64,000 bases of DNA from Oxyruncus cristatus (GCA_013399855.1 VXAY01001003.1:696297-760296), one strand, 5' to 3'. Numbered from the stretch's first letter, positions 53,575 to 64,000 are shown. Notes: generated from the letters alone by a model not told the origin. Translations and numbers: made by a program.

Positions 53575-53722
53575 TTTTTCTGGTGTGAGGTCGTGCGGCG
53601 GGTGCAGAAGACGGCGACGATCACCACGACCACGATGGTGATCACCCCCACGGACACGATGATCACCAGGAGCATGTTGCTGTCCAGGGGAGAGGTGGGA
53701 CTTCCGTGGGGACTGTTACTGC
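53575..53722 (-). CDS. NEO1: NEO1 transmembrane exon
   Basis: The exon has 148 bp, phase 1 to phase 2. It encodes the extracellular stub [15 protein letters not shown], a single hydrophobic helix ([20 protein letters not shown], then VAVFC) and the stop-transfer sequence [10 protein letters not shown]. This anchors neogenin as a type I membrane receptor; ectodomain shedding and intramembrane cleavage occur around here in the family. The donor GTAACA is non-optimal. An upstream alternative acceptor (GCAG at 53719-53722) would give an immediate stop and is not used. Confidence 0.97.
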
Positions 53723-54469
53723 CTGTGAGGGTTTGAGACGGGAGAAAGAGGTTATTTATTCCATAGAAAAAGCAAGGAATGCAAACCAAAGGTGTCTGGC
53801 AACCCACAGATCAGCAGGGTGAGGTGGTTGGTCTGCTTGGATCTTTGGGAAGTGCTTATTTTTCTGTCATTTGCCACCTGTGTTTCTGTACAACTGTTGA
53901 TCTGTAAGAGGATTTATAGATCCATTCCCAACTAGGTCTATTAAAACTTAAGTTCAGCCTACTCAGTTACCATATAAAATTCAACAGTTAGTCTAAGGAA
54001 AGTTACTCTGGACCTTGCTAAAGATGCCGTACCATAGGCATCCCCTTGGAGCCAGAAACCACTGCACTCCGTATGAGAATCCTACAGGGATCACTCTGCC
54101 CTGGAAGAACCATTTTATCAAACACTACTGAGCGTTACCTCAGGGCAAGGAGTCCCCAGCACTAACCAGGGGAAGGAGGAAGAAGAGTTTTTCCCTTCCT
54201 AATATGTTCTTACTGAAATAATTGCCCACTTGTGCACCACAGCAGCCCTTTAAAACTCCACTGGGAAGCAGATCCTGCTCATGGGAATGCTAGTAGAGTT
54301 CTGCTGGACACTCCAGGCAGGAGCAGCACGGCAGGGGTGTTACAGGACTTACTGAGTGGGAACAACTACGGAGAAAAGATATGGAACTGATGCCAGGAGT
54401 GTCTTCTGGGTGGAAGACCAAAGTGAAATGAAACACCTGGAAACTGAAAAGCTTTGCAGCAACACTCAC
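53723..54469 (-). other. NEO1: NEO1 intron (0.75 kb)
   Basis: I see no repeat or exon in it. Confidence 0.85.
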
Positions 54470-54538
54470 CTCCAAGGGGGGGTTTGTAGTCGGGTCCTAA
54501 GTCCACTGGGCGACTTCCCTTCCCTGCAGATCCCGAGG
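54470..54538 (-). CDS. NEO1: NEO1 extracellular juxtamembrane linker exon (69 bp)
   Basis: Twenty-three codons, phase 1 at both ends. It encodes [20 protein letters not shown] and PLG, a flexible Gly/Ser/Pro linker between the last FN3 domain and the membrane. It matches the mammalian sequence GKGSRLPDLGSDYKPP that I recall. The acceptor is CTTTTCAG and the donor GTGAGTG. In the mature receptor it lies just outside the membrane, where sheddases cut family members. Confidence 0.96.
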
Positions 54539-57500
54539 CTGAAAAGGCCAGATATGTTGGAATGTTACACACACACACACACACACTTTAGCACCTCCAA
54601 GTTTCTTTTAGAACTTCTCTGTGCCCCCAAGGGCAGTTTTCCCCCTCCTTTTCTCTCCCCACAACATGATTTGGCTTCGCACAGCACCTGTACTTCTCCA
54701 AGAACAGAAACTTCTCCAGAAGAACTCTTCAGTTGTTTCCTGAGTTATTATTTTCCTAGCTCAGCTCAGGAGCCTCTACCAATATTCATTTTTTAAATGA
54801 TAATAAAAATCCTTTGCAGCAATGCACAGGTACGTGTTGAGGCCAAGGGCTTTGCCACACTTGGATGGACAGTTAATCATCCTGAAACTGGAATTATCCA
54901 GGTTTCCTTTCCTAACACCCAGTTACAGCCAGTGTGGGAGACTGGCAGTAAGTGGAGGATCCAAAGCACAGTAAATAATATTAAGGCCCAGCCTATCCAT
55001 AAAATCCCGCTTTTAACCCCATTCTCTTCTGCTCACAAGTGACAACAAAGCCTCACAAAAGTGTTTTTGGTGAAACCCGAGGAAACCAATTCATTAATTA
55101 CATCCAAGCCCTGGCTCTTTCCCTCTGTGCTTTCACTGAAATGCACTTAATGCAGAGATTGGTGAGAAGAATACTATAGGAGGGGAAACATTCAGCAAGG
55201 TGCAAAGAGCAGCATTCCTCTGGTCACAGGAATTCAGAATATTTTGCACATTTTTACACTGTTCTACCAAAAAAAAAGAAAACTAACCAAGAAGTCAGGC
55301 AATTTGGCAGCCTCCCAATCAGAAGGATTTTCTCAGTTAAAAATCCCCTTTAATCAAGAAGTAATAAGTGTTAAAGGATGTGTAACAAATGGAAACTGTG
55401 AACCTCAAGTCGAAGCCTGTAAATTAGTCACTGAAATCAAGACAAATGGCAAAACCAGCCAAAGGGAGCAGCAGGAATTCTGATTAAACCTGGGCAGGGT
55501 AATAAGGAGGAATGTTCTGTGTGTACAGCAGGAGCTCCAGTCTATAATGATGGAAAAGATGTATTGCAGGACAAATGTGCCATGAAAAAGACACATTGCA
55601 GCTGCCAGGGCAGAGAGGACCCTGCACCCAGTGCTCTCCTTCGGAAGCACTGCACTGACAATCCTGCAGCAGCGAGGGAAGAATTTTACAGCACGTTAAA
55701 CAGCTCGTGTTTGATGTGCTTGTGTCTGGATGGCCACGGAACCTGCACTGAAAAGATGGGCAAAACCCCTAAATGAATCCTCTGGATCCCTGAACCCAGC
55801 ACTGAGGAGCTGCTGGATTTTCCACCCAGAGAAGCTGCAGGAGAAGGGGGGAATAAAAATAACGAGCAGTGTTCTAGAAGGACAGTTAGACACCCTGAGC
55901 ATTTGCAGCAGCTGGAGCCCTAACACAGGTGAGACCATGGAAAAGGGGATGGATAGGAAGGAGGTGGTTCCTGCTTTATCCCCATCTTTCTGCTTTATGG
56001 AAAACAGGTATTTTCAAAAAACTAAATGTCAAACTATAAACATGGTTGGTAACAGTAACTATGCAGATATATTATGATGTATATAAAATATACTGCATTT
56101 AGGCTTCCCAAAAACACTTCACTGTGTCCTGGACAATCCTTTGTTAAAACAGCATCGTAAAAAAGCAACATGGCACCCATTAGCAAGATGAACTACACAT
56201 TAACTGATAAGAGTAAGAATTAGAATTGAAAAATCATTATTCATGAAGAATTTTTCTAATGAGTTCTGCAAAGACCTGTGCTTGGCCAAGGGCAGTTCAA
56301 TATCCTTAATAACACGAGGAAAGAGAAGAAAAATAAAGCCCCTGAGTTTAACAAGTGACATAAAATCAGGGAACAGGGAAGAAGAGAGAGGATGTGCCAC
56401 CTGCACAGGATCCTCCCAGAGCTCACATCCTCCCAGGGACACCCTGAGCGATTTAAGGTGAAATTTAGGCACCCAACCAAGATCCTTCTCAGTATCCAAT
56501 TCCTGAAACCATGGATGAACAGTTTAAACCTTTAAATTCCAGGGAGCCCACCTCTTATGCAGTACAACCTATTCTAAGGAACACTTTAGGACAGCATTTA
56601 CTTGGGATTGGTTTTTATTTAGCTGGTGAATCTCCGTGTTACCCATCGGGTACCTGCAGCCACACAATGTTTGTTTAACTTTGCGTGACTTCAGGATGGT
56701 TTTCCAAGGATCAGAGACCTTTATCTTTGCTTTTTTCCTAGGCCAGTGGAACTCCTTGAGGTCTGACAGCAACTGTCACTAAGTTCTGACATAAGCTCTG
56801 TGCTACCAAAGTGTGTGGAAAAACAGCACCACGTGCTTAGTACAGAAGAAAAACAGTAAAGCAGGGAGAGACCAAAAAGAACCATCAGGGCCAGAGAATC
56901 AGCCCATTGTAGTTTGGGTCCTTCCCAGTCCTGAGTAACTTGCTGGCTCTTTCCTGAGAGTCCCAGTTCAGTGATGCTGTCACAGAGCAGCTCTTCAGTT
57001 CCTTTCCTGCATTTCCTCTGCCTCCTCCTTTCCTACGTTTAAGCTGCTGCCATGATTTATATAATCTCTGAGTGTTCCAATAGGAATTCTGAAACAAAAC
57101 TCTCTTGGTTTTTATTGTTTATAAATAAGGGGATAAGAATTAATCAAATTGTTACTAGAAGAACACGTTACTTTAGGATGGATGGAAGATTTAGTTCTCT
57201 GCCGAAATGGGGTTAGAAAAGGGCAGAAAACAGCAACTTCTCCCTAAAACCTTGTAACCTTCCCCAATTCCCTGCCGCTGCACCTGGGCATGGATGCTGT
57301 CAGGGAGAGCCCAGATCCCAGCTCCCACCTCTGGGGTAGGGCCTGGATATGAATTTCCTCCCTAACTCCCTCCTATCAGCAGTATTTGGCGCACAGGGGT
57401 AAAAGCATATCTAATAAATTACTACTCTGCCAACTTGCAGAGCCAAGTCCAACCCTCTCAGCCCCTTTAGGATCTCTCTAATTGCAAGTCTAAGCTGTTT

Positions 57501-58145
57501 GCCAATGGCCTCTTAAACTCATCCCTTCAGACTAATTCTTCCCTTTTCATTGGGCTTATAGGTTATTTGGAAGAAAGCAAGAACAGCCCTGGGACATTCA
57601 CCTTATAATTCCATGTAGGAAGCCTCAAAGCTCCCATTTTCCAAGCAAACATTTGAAAGCCTTAAGGCTTTTAGGAGCCAATACTGGGCTCCTCGGGAGA
57701 GTCTGGACTCCAGAGGAGCTGACAGACAGAATCTCTCCTGCACGAAGCTTTCCAGAATGAGCATCCTGGCCTTTCTTATGACAACAATCCTGGATATGGA
57801 GTTCACAAACAGCACTTGTGCTAATCAGAATCAGTTTGATCTCCACCCCCTCGTGCTGAGGTCCTGCAGCAACAGGCAGGGGCTGGATGGCCCATCCCTG
57901 CAGGAGGATCCCCACGCACATGGCCCTTCATGGGACCCCTGACTACAGACATCACTTTATATTCCCAACACCAGACCACAGACAGGACTCCCAGTTCTTC
58001 CACAATTAAAACCACAACAGGAACTCGCCCATTTCCAGTCAGAGCAGCAGATATTTGTTTCGTTTAGAAAATGCAACAGCACGTGGACAGCGAAACCAGG
58101 ATGGGTGAAGGATGGAGTGAAGAGAAATGCTGGCTGTTCATTTAC
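54539..58145 (-). other. NEO1: NEO1 intron (3.6 kb)
   Basis: Contains an (AC)10 microsatellite (54567-54586) 28 bases upstream of the 69-bp exon's start. The rest is AT-rich and free of recognisable elements. Confidence 0.85.
54567..54586. repeat. (AC)10 microsatellite
   Basis: Lies just upstream of the acceptor of the 69-bp NEO1 exon, so length changes could affect its splicing. The effect is inference. Confidence 0.95.
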
Positions 58146-58178
58146 CTTGGTCATTGGGCATTTTATCTGAGGACTCAG
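58146..58178 (-). CDS. NEO1: NEO1 33-bp microexon in the juxtamembrane linker
   Basis: Eleven codons, phase 1 at both ends: AESSDKMPNDQ. The acceptor is CCCCATAG and the donor GTAAAT. It matches the mammalian sequence SSDKMPNDQ that follows RTPK. Its tiny size and symmetric phases are typical of an optional exon; neogenin is known to have several splice variants, and a small insert at this point is among those I recall. It is short and easily missed by automated prediction. Confidence 0.93.
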
Positions 58179-58832
58179 CTATGGGGCAAGCACAGGGAGG
58201 AAAAAAACAACAGAGATCACAAGGCTTGAAGAGTGAGACAGAATTTCAAGTTTCACACAGCACAGGCAGACTGGCTACAGCTCATTTCTGACCACCAATA
58301 CTCACAGGGAGAAGTGTCCAGGGCCAAGTTGGACGCGGCTTGGAGCAGCCTGGACTAGTGGAAGGTGTCCCTGCCCATGGCAGGGGGTGGGACTGGATGA
58401 TCATTAAGGTTCCTTCCATCCCAGTTCTATGATACGTTTCCACAATAATAAACTTGTAACTTTTTCTTTCTCACCCCTGAGTACTTTTCTCACATTTGTA
58501 CTATCTACCACCTACCCACCACCATCAGTTCTTGATTCAGGAGCCTGCTGCGTCCCATGACTTCCCCCTGCACCACCCCAGTCCCAGTGAGCAGAGGTGA
58601 CACAGTCCTGGAGTGTTACTGTACCAAACCTGGGCTTCTCATAACTAAGGACCCAAGAGCAGTCACAGCACCATTAACCAAAGAGCTGCACAGGGGTTAC
58701 CTCCAGGCAAGACCAAGCCAACAGGGAATTCCACCCTAACCAAACTCCAGCCTTTTCCAGGGTGAGCACACACTGCACGTTTCTGGTGTTCATCCTTCTG
58801 GAGGAGCTGTGGGGACACAGGTGCCACTTTAC
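58179..58832 (-). other. NEO1: NEO1 intron (0.65 kb)
   Basis: Contains a CR1 3' fragment (58312-58433). I see nothing else. Confidence 0.87.
58312..58433 (+). mobile_element. CR1 LINE 3' fragment
   Basis: GTGTCCAGGGCCAAGTTGGA, GGCTTGGAGCAGCCTGG, AGTGGAAGGTGTCCCTGCCC, TGATCATTAAGGTTCCTTCC and TTCTATGAT. It is antisense to NEO1, about 130 bases upstream of the 33-bp microexon. Confidence 0.9.
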
Positions 58833-59027
58833 CTTTGGGGGTTCTGAACTGCACGGCCTCGGACATGGGCCCCATTCCCTTGGAGTTCCGGGCCTGGATT
58901 TTGAAGTAATAGGGCGTGTCCAGGGTCAGCTCCTGGATCTGGTGGGTCAGCCTGTTCCCCACCACCGGCTCGATGACCCAGTCGTGGATCTCGGCGTTGA
59001 CGTCCGTGCTGTAGTAGATGATGTATC
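58833..59027 (-). CDS. NEO1: NEO1 sixth FN3 domain, C-terminal half
   Basis: Sixty-five codons, phase 1 at both ends. It encodes [20 protein letters not shown], then [20 protein letters not shown] and [25 protein letters not shown]. These are the C to G strands of a fibronectin type III fold, with the family's core [12 protein letters not shown] (F strand) motif. FN3 domains 5 and 6 of neogenin bind repulsive guidance molecules (RGM), so this exon contributes to that extracellular site. The sequence is almost identical to the mammalian one. Confidence 0.97.
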
Positions 59028-59257
59028 CTGTTCCAGGGAAGAGCAGGAGAGTCACCAGATCCCACAGAAAACAAGGATTAGGGGTTTCTAAAGGTGTTCT
59101 CACTTTTCCCAGGACTAAGAATACATCCAGATACCAGCCACCCTTCCCACCTGTTACATGGTGAAAGGAAAAAAGCCCTTTAAAATATCAAGATTATTTC
59201 TGACCACTGTTCATTGCACATGGAGAAACAGCTCATTCCACTTCTTTACCTATTTAT

Positions 59258-59945
59258 ATGTAAAATAATAATGTTGTTGTTATAAAAACATCGTCAAAGT
59301 ATCACTATTATAATATTCATATACTATTAATAATAAAATATAAATAATATAGAAATAGAAATATAATAATTAATATATTATGAATTAATATTATACTATC
59401 AATACATTATATAAATAATGTTCAAACCACAAAACATCCTCATGCATAGCTCAGCAACGTGTTCAGTAGTTGATAATTATTTTATTTTCAGTGTATTAAC
59501 AAAGATGACAGTAATCTGAAGAGAACTGATGTTGTCCTGCACATCCCAGGGAAAANNNNNNNNNNNNNNNNNNNNNNNNNNNNNNNNNNNNNNNNNNNNN
59601 NNNNNNNNNNNNNNNNNNNNNNNNNNNNNNNNNNNNNNNNNNNNNNNNNNNNNNNNNNNNNNAAAAGCTTTCTAACTTTTTTTTAGGTATGAAACACAGA
59701 GCCTCAGCATAAAATATATACTTGAACCAATAAAGATGAGTATATATATGATTTATTATTTATTATTTATATTGCCTATAGGCTATATTACAATAATATA
59801 TTATAAATATTATCAATTATATTATGTATTTATGTGCCTATTATATTTATATATTATTTATATTTTATAATATTTGTATTTATTATTTTACATCTATAAT
59901 ACATATTATACACATATATATTTATTTTTTTATATATTTATGTAG
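59258..59945. repeat. AT-rich low-complexity block around an assembly gap
   Basis: TA- and TTA-rich sequence on both sides of the N run, with many short self-complementary segments. The missing part is probably similar. Confidence 0.85.
59556..59662. other. Assembly gap of 107 N
   Basis: Unresolved sequence inside a NEO1 intron. No coding sequence is expected here because the exons on both sides join correctly. Confidence 0.99.
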
Positions 59946-60187
59946 TGACAGTTCAAAGCACTGTAGTGGCACAAGCAGTGAGTTAACTTATGACTGTCCT
60001 AATTACTCAGCAGGTTTAACGATGCACATCAGGACCCCAGCCTTGCCCAGCTCAGTATTCCAAACCCATCCCAACCACAACCCAGGGAGATGGGAGCTGC
60101 AAAGCCAAGTATTCCACGGCCAGGCTGCCCAGGGCATGGAATGACATCATCCCTCGGTTTTTTATGGCACTACTCAATGCACAGAGT

Positions 60188-60215
60188 TAATGACTCATTA
60201 GTTAATGAGTCATTA
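60188..60215. promoter_or_regulatory. Perfect palindrome with two inverted AP-1 sites
   Basis: Arms TAATGACTCATTA (60188-60200) and TAATGAGTCATTA (60203-60215) are perfect reverse complements with a 2-base spacer. Each contains the AP-1 core TGASTCA flanked by TAAT/ATTA. It lies 37 bases from a perfect CTCF consensus. Regulatory function is inference. Confidence 0.5.
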
Positions 60216-60251
60216 GTGGAGCCTGGAGCTGTGCCTCGGCCTCGTTTGTTC

Positions 60252-60266
60252 CCACCAGAGGGCACT
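60252..60266 (+). promoter_or_regulatory. CTCF consensus site
   Basis: CCACCAGAGGGCACT fits all 15 positions of CCASYAGRKGGCRSY on the plus strand. It lies in a NEO1 intron and points away from the minus-strand CTCF-like site at 39.5 kb. Occupancy is inference. Confidence 0.55.
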
Positions 60267-61194
60267 CGACCCCCACATCCCAAAAACTGCCTCATTCCCT
60301 GGAAAAGGGAAGCTCACGTTTTGTGCACTCAGACTTACCACTGAATTACTGTTTTATTTGATGCTTTAACCTGCTGCTTACACACAAACTAATAAGCACT
60401 GGATGTTTTGGTTCAACCTATGTGGATAACTGAGGTTGCACTTCGGAGCAGACACTGTAAGCGCATTTTTCCCAGGGATTTAATTCAATTCAGTCTCCTG
60501 TCTAGGACCTGGGCTCCAGCCCTGCCCCATCAGGTGATCCTGCACCGTGGCTAATTCTGAGCACAAAACATACACTGCAAATGCCATTAAAATCTGATTT
60601 AAGCTTAAAACCTGGCATAAAACCAAAGAAAAACGGAAGTGAATGATTTCAGAAAGCCCTTTGAAACAGGAATCCGAACAGAAATTACGGACAGGAATCA
60701 GGAATTATCACTTTCTGTACAATGATTTATCCTACGTGGCAGCGATGCACTTAAAGGCAAATAACAGTTTACTCCTAATGGTTCTGTCAGGGGACTAATA
60801 AACTGCCTTTAAGTCTGTTCTGTGACACAAAAACGCCACAAGGATGACAAAGAGCACTGGGATGGTTTCTCCTAAATAAACCACTGATGGGCCAGAGGCA
60901 TTATGGACCATTTCTGGACGCCTGCTATTAGACCAGCACAATCTGAGGAAGGCAAAGGTTATGGAGATATTTAAATTTCCAATTATATTTCTGGTTCCAC
61001 TCCAATTTCCCACTGCAGTTAGTTTAGATCTTAATATATTTTTACGAGGTACGAAAGTAAATAATTAATCTGAGCCACTACAGAGACTGACAGAGCAGAC
61101 AGGGAGCTCTTGGCAGCCAGGAGCTAAAGGCGCCCTGGGACACGGTGGCAGGGCCGTGCAGCACGCCCTGGGCTGCCCCCCTGCCCCTGCCCAC

Positions 61195-61302
61195 CTGTGA
61201 TCTTGCCGTTGGCCTCGGACGGGGGCTGCCAGTTCACGATGATGGTCCGGGGTTTGCCCTCCTTGCTCACCACGGTCACGTCCTTGGGAGGGGAAGTGGG
61301 CA
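61195..61302 (-). CDS. NEO1: NEO1 sixth FN3 domain, N-terminal part
   Basis: Thirty-six codons, phase 1 at both ends: [20 protein letters not shown] followed by [16 protein letters not shown]. These are the A, B and C strands of the sixth fibronectin type III domain, with the invariant core Trp in VNWQPP. The domain follows directly from the end of FN3 domain 5 and, with it, forms the RGM-binding part of the ectodomain. The acceptor is GTCTGCAG and the donor GTGGGC. Confidence 0.97.
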
Positions 61303-63682
61303 CTGCAGACACACAGAACCAGGCTGTCAGTCCCACTGGGTACAAACAACACCCTCAGCACCCTGGGGTTTTGTTTTTCATATGCACGCAATTTATTTTG
61401 GTTTGTTCTCTCTGATGTTAGTTTTAGAAATCCACCACCTACTGTCGTGGTCTCACTGATTTACTCCATTCACTGGTCACCTGGAGTGCAGCACCTTCTT
61501 CCCAGACGGAACTCCCCCTTCCCAAGGCACTGCTGTCACCACACCGGTGTGATTCAGGACTGAGTGAGCCCAGGTGTCCCCAAAAACATGGATCTTTGGA
61601 CAACTGGGGTCACTGACTTCTCACCTGAATTTCATCAGTCATCAAAAAAACCATACAATCTTGTGAAAGAAATACATTTTATTTAGGTAGGCACATGAAA
61701 TATCTCCCTATTTTCAGGTTTATGGTGGGACTAAGACCCAGAGGTTGTGGACTCCCCCTCCCAGTAAGTGTCCAAGGCCAGGTTGGATGGGGCCTGGAGC
61801 ACCCTGGTCTAATGTGAAGTGTCCCTGCCCAGGGCAGGGGGTGGAACGAGATGGGCTTTAAGGCCCCTTCCAACCCAACCCCTTTTGAGATTCTATGATT
61901 CCAGAAATGCCAATTTACCACTGAAATCCAAATCAACAAAGTAAATCCACCAGCAATTTTGAATTTGCAACTGCTGACTGACTTCCGAAGGATTATTTGT
62001 GATTCAGAACGAAATCTGCACCACATAAGAATCTAAAAGGCAGAAATATTTGCTCAGCATGACTGTCCAGCCTTTTTCCTTGGGTTAACTTGGAGTAAAT
62101 CCACCTTGGATACTGGATATACTAATACAGTAATAGTAGCCCTGAGTACCTGCAATGCTTCCTGCACTTCAAGAGCTTTATTTAAGTTACCAATTCGAAA
62201 TTCATCCCTCCATCCTCTGAGATGGGCACCTGGCACCCCTGTGTGAGGAACAGGTGGGAACCAGGACAGCCAAAGCCCAAAAGTTACTGGAAATATTACC
62301 CCAAATACATAAAAAAAAGATTCAGAGGAAAAGAAATCAGGACCAGCCCATAGGAAAGCACTAACACTGAGCCCAGGATCCCATATTTTCCTTCATCATT
62401 AGTTGACGAGGATGTCCTACACAAGGCTGCCTACTCAAGGGATATTCCAAAATAATGAGCTCAGGAATTTGGCCAGTAATACAAATCACAAGATCTTTTA
62501 TGAGAAAATATATTTAGCCCTTTTTTTTTATTTTTTTTTCCCTTAGTTCCCAAGTTTTTAGGTCACATTTGCAAATATTCTTTACAACCACTTCAAACTT
62601 GAGATTTCCTATTTAAACGCAATGAGACCTCCTGCATCACTGCTCGTGTGCTTTCTGAGGTTCAAATTCTCTATTAAGATCTTTATCTCTGCCCTTGGTG
62701 TAGAGTTGTGGGTGAGGACTGTACACGTGTCAGCAAAAATAGCAAAGAGAGTGTTTTAACCTGGGAATAGTCACTGGGATGGGAAAGGAAACTCAGCCCA
62801 GAGCTGGTCCCACATCATGGAATCCCCTCCAAAAACCACAACACTGTTTGCAAAAGCAACTGAAGCTCACTAATGGTTTATGGGACTTCAGAGGAAGTTC
62901 AGGGACTTCAGATTTTATCCAGGGTTTGCTTTTTCTCATGCCTCGTTCCGGAACATTTGGAAGGTCTCACTAATTCTTTGCACGCTTGATTTTTTGGCTG
63001 TATTTTAATTTAGCATAAGAACTCCAGGCTCATTTGGATGGGCTTTTTGTCCTTTACGGTTCATCTAAAAAGAAACCTAAGCATAATAAGCAGTAAATTT
63101 AATTGCACAAAGTTCATTTAACACTGCAGGATAAAAGGAGCTAATGAGGGGCAGGTCGGGGGAGAGGGTCTGGCCCTCACTCCGTGGGCCCAAGGTTTTC
63201 CTTGGCAGCTACAAACCCTTTTCTGTTCTGAGCAGGAATTTAGGGCTCATTTGGATGTCTTAATTCCCACTGTGATTTTTTTGTCTTCATTTGCCTCATG
63301 CACCTCCTCACTCTGTCATAATTATCATCACACAGCAAATTTTAATTATTATTTGCTGAACTATTTTCTTTGTATTTGCTATTAACGTGCTCTTTTTGAG
63401 ACGTTTCAAGCACACACTTTATTCTCTCCTGCCCATGAACTGTGGTACATTATTCATCACTTCTCTGTAATTTGATGTAAATTCTCCTGCATGCAATCAT
63501 CCCTTGGAATTTTGAAGTATGTTGTTGTTTTTTTAATCAGAATTTCTGACTAAACTCTTCAGAAGAACCACCCCCCCAACCCCCCGCAGCAAGTATCATC
63601 ATCAGAATCATCTGAAAACCAGAAAGCTGGCAGCCCTGGCTTGATTCATTTCTATTCAGCCCTCCCAGAAGCCCAGGGGTAC
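61303..63682 (-). other. NEO1: NEO1 intron between FN3 domains 5 and 6 (2.4 kb)
   Basis: Contains a CR1 3' end (61736-61902) and AT-rich sequence. I see no additional exon. Confidence 0.85.
61736..61902 (+). mobile_element. CR1 LINE, truncated 3' end
   Basis: AAGTGTCCAAGGCCAGGTTG, GATGGGGCCTGGAGCACCCT, AAGTGTCCCTGCCCAGGGCA, TTTAAGGCCCCTTCCAACCC and terminal GATTCTATGATTCC. It is antisense to NEO1. Confidence 0.92.
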
Positions 63683-63821
63683 CTAGTTCAAAGGTGGTGC
63701 CATGTGCTGTCATGCTCCAGGTGCTGGATCTGCGGCCCTTGGTCACCATCACCGAGAATTCGTACAGGGTGTTGGGCTTCAGCCCCGTCACCAAATAGCT
63801 CAGGGTGGTGGCATTGGCAGT
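63683..63821 (-). CDS. NEO1: NEO1 fifth FN3 domain, C-terminal part
   Basis: The exon has 139 bp, phase 0 to phase 1: [20 protein letters not shown] followed by [26 protein letters not shown]. These are the E, F and G strands of the fifth fibronectin type III domain, with the tyrosine-corner pattern [16 protein letters not shown] is a potential N-glycosylation site. The donor GTACCC is weak; reading through would add a short tail and stop near 63537. It is the most upstream NEO1 exon in the window; Ig domains and FN3 1-4 lie beyond the right edge. Confidence 0.97.
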
Positions 63822-64000
63822 CTGCAAGAAAGGCAAGTGTCAGGAACTGCTGAGCCATCAGTCACAGCTCTCAGGTGTCTCCAGCATTTCCATAACCACA
63901 GTCATTAATTCTGGGAGGTTTCTTCTCTCTCATGCAAATTCATCAATCAAGGATTAACGTGCAGTTGTTTTACCCTCAACTAGAGATTCTCTCTGCAATC
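63822..64000 (-). other. NEO1: NEO1 intron, truncated by window edge
   Basis: The 3' end of the intron upstream of the fifth-FN3 exon, ending TTCTTGCAG on the minus strand. Confidence 0.9.

Larger units (their letters stand above)
59028..61194 (-). other. NEO1: NEO1 intron within the sixth FN3 domain (2.2 kb)
   Basis: Contains an AT-rich block with a 107-base gap (59556-59662), an AP-1 palindrome (60188-60215) and a CTCF match (60252-60266). I see no exon. Confidence 0.88.

Overview
The window is vertebrate nuclear DNA, almost certainly from a bird. Protein-coding sequence is split into short exons with GT-AG introns, and fragments of the CR1 LINE are scattered through the non-coding part; many of them keep the typical avian CR1 3' end. 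Two genes are recognised with high confidence, both cut by the window edges and pointing towards each other: HCN4 (plus strand, 3' part) and NEO1 (minus strand, 3' part). The same convergent pair occurs in mammals (established knowledge of the human chromosome 15 region), so this is conserved synteny.

Region 1-30,630 holds the last five coding exons of HCN4, the pacemaker channel: pore/S6 exon (647-865), C-linker exon (11748-11894), two cyclic-nucleotide-binding exons (13157-13397, 15091-15255) and a large terminal exon (26126-27769) ending in the SNL tripeptide. A roughly 2.9 kb 3' UTR rich in simple repeats follows. The last exon contains a glutamine tract broken by a 32-base assembly gap whose stated size shifts the reading frame. 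Introns 4 and 7 are each about 10.9 kb and hold candidate regulatory stretches and small perfect inverted repeats.

Region 30,630 to about 41,600 is intergenic. I see no convincing gene in it. It holds three CR1 pieces, two of them tail to tail, a near-consensus CTCF site, an RFX X-box-like palindrome, a G-rich tract, and one unexplained open stretch after an acceptor-like sequence.

Region about 41,600-64,000 holds the 3' end of NEO1 (neogenin, netrin/RGM receptor) on the minus strand. Twelve coding exons run from the end of the fifth fibronectin type III domain through the sixth, the juxtamembrane linker (including 33-bp and 69-bp exons), the transmembrane helix, and the cytoplasmic tail with the P1, P2 and P3 motifs conserved with DCC. 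A 159-bp exon (53 codons) is the known optional cytoplasmic cassette. An AT-rich intron with a 107-base gap and a conspicuous AP-1 palindrome plus perfect CTCF match lies between the two exons of the sixth FN3 domain.

I found no RNA genes, CRISPR arrays, intact mobile elements or undescribed multi-gene system. The points most worth a second look are the HCN4 glutamine tract and gap, the twin perfect hairpins in HCN4 intron 4, and the two CTCF-like sites, one paired with an AP-1 palindrome. Functional claims about motifs are inference from sequence only.
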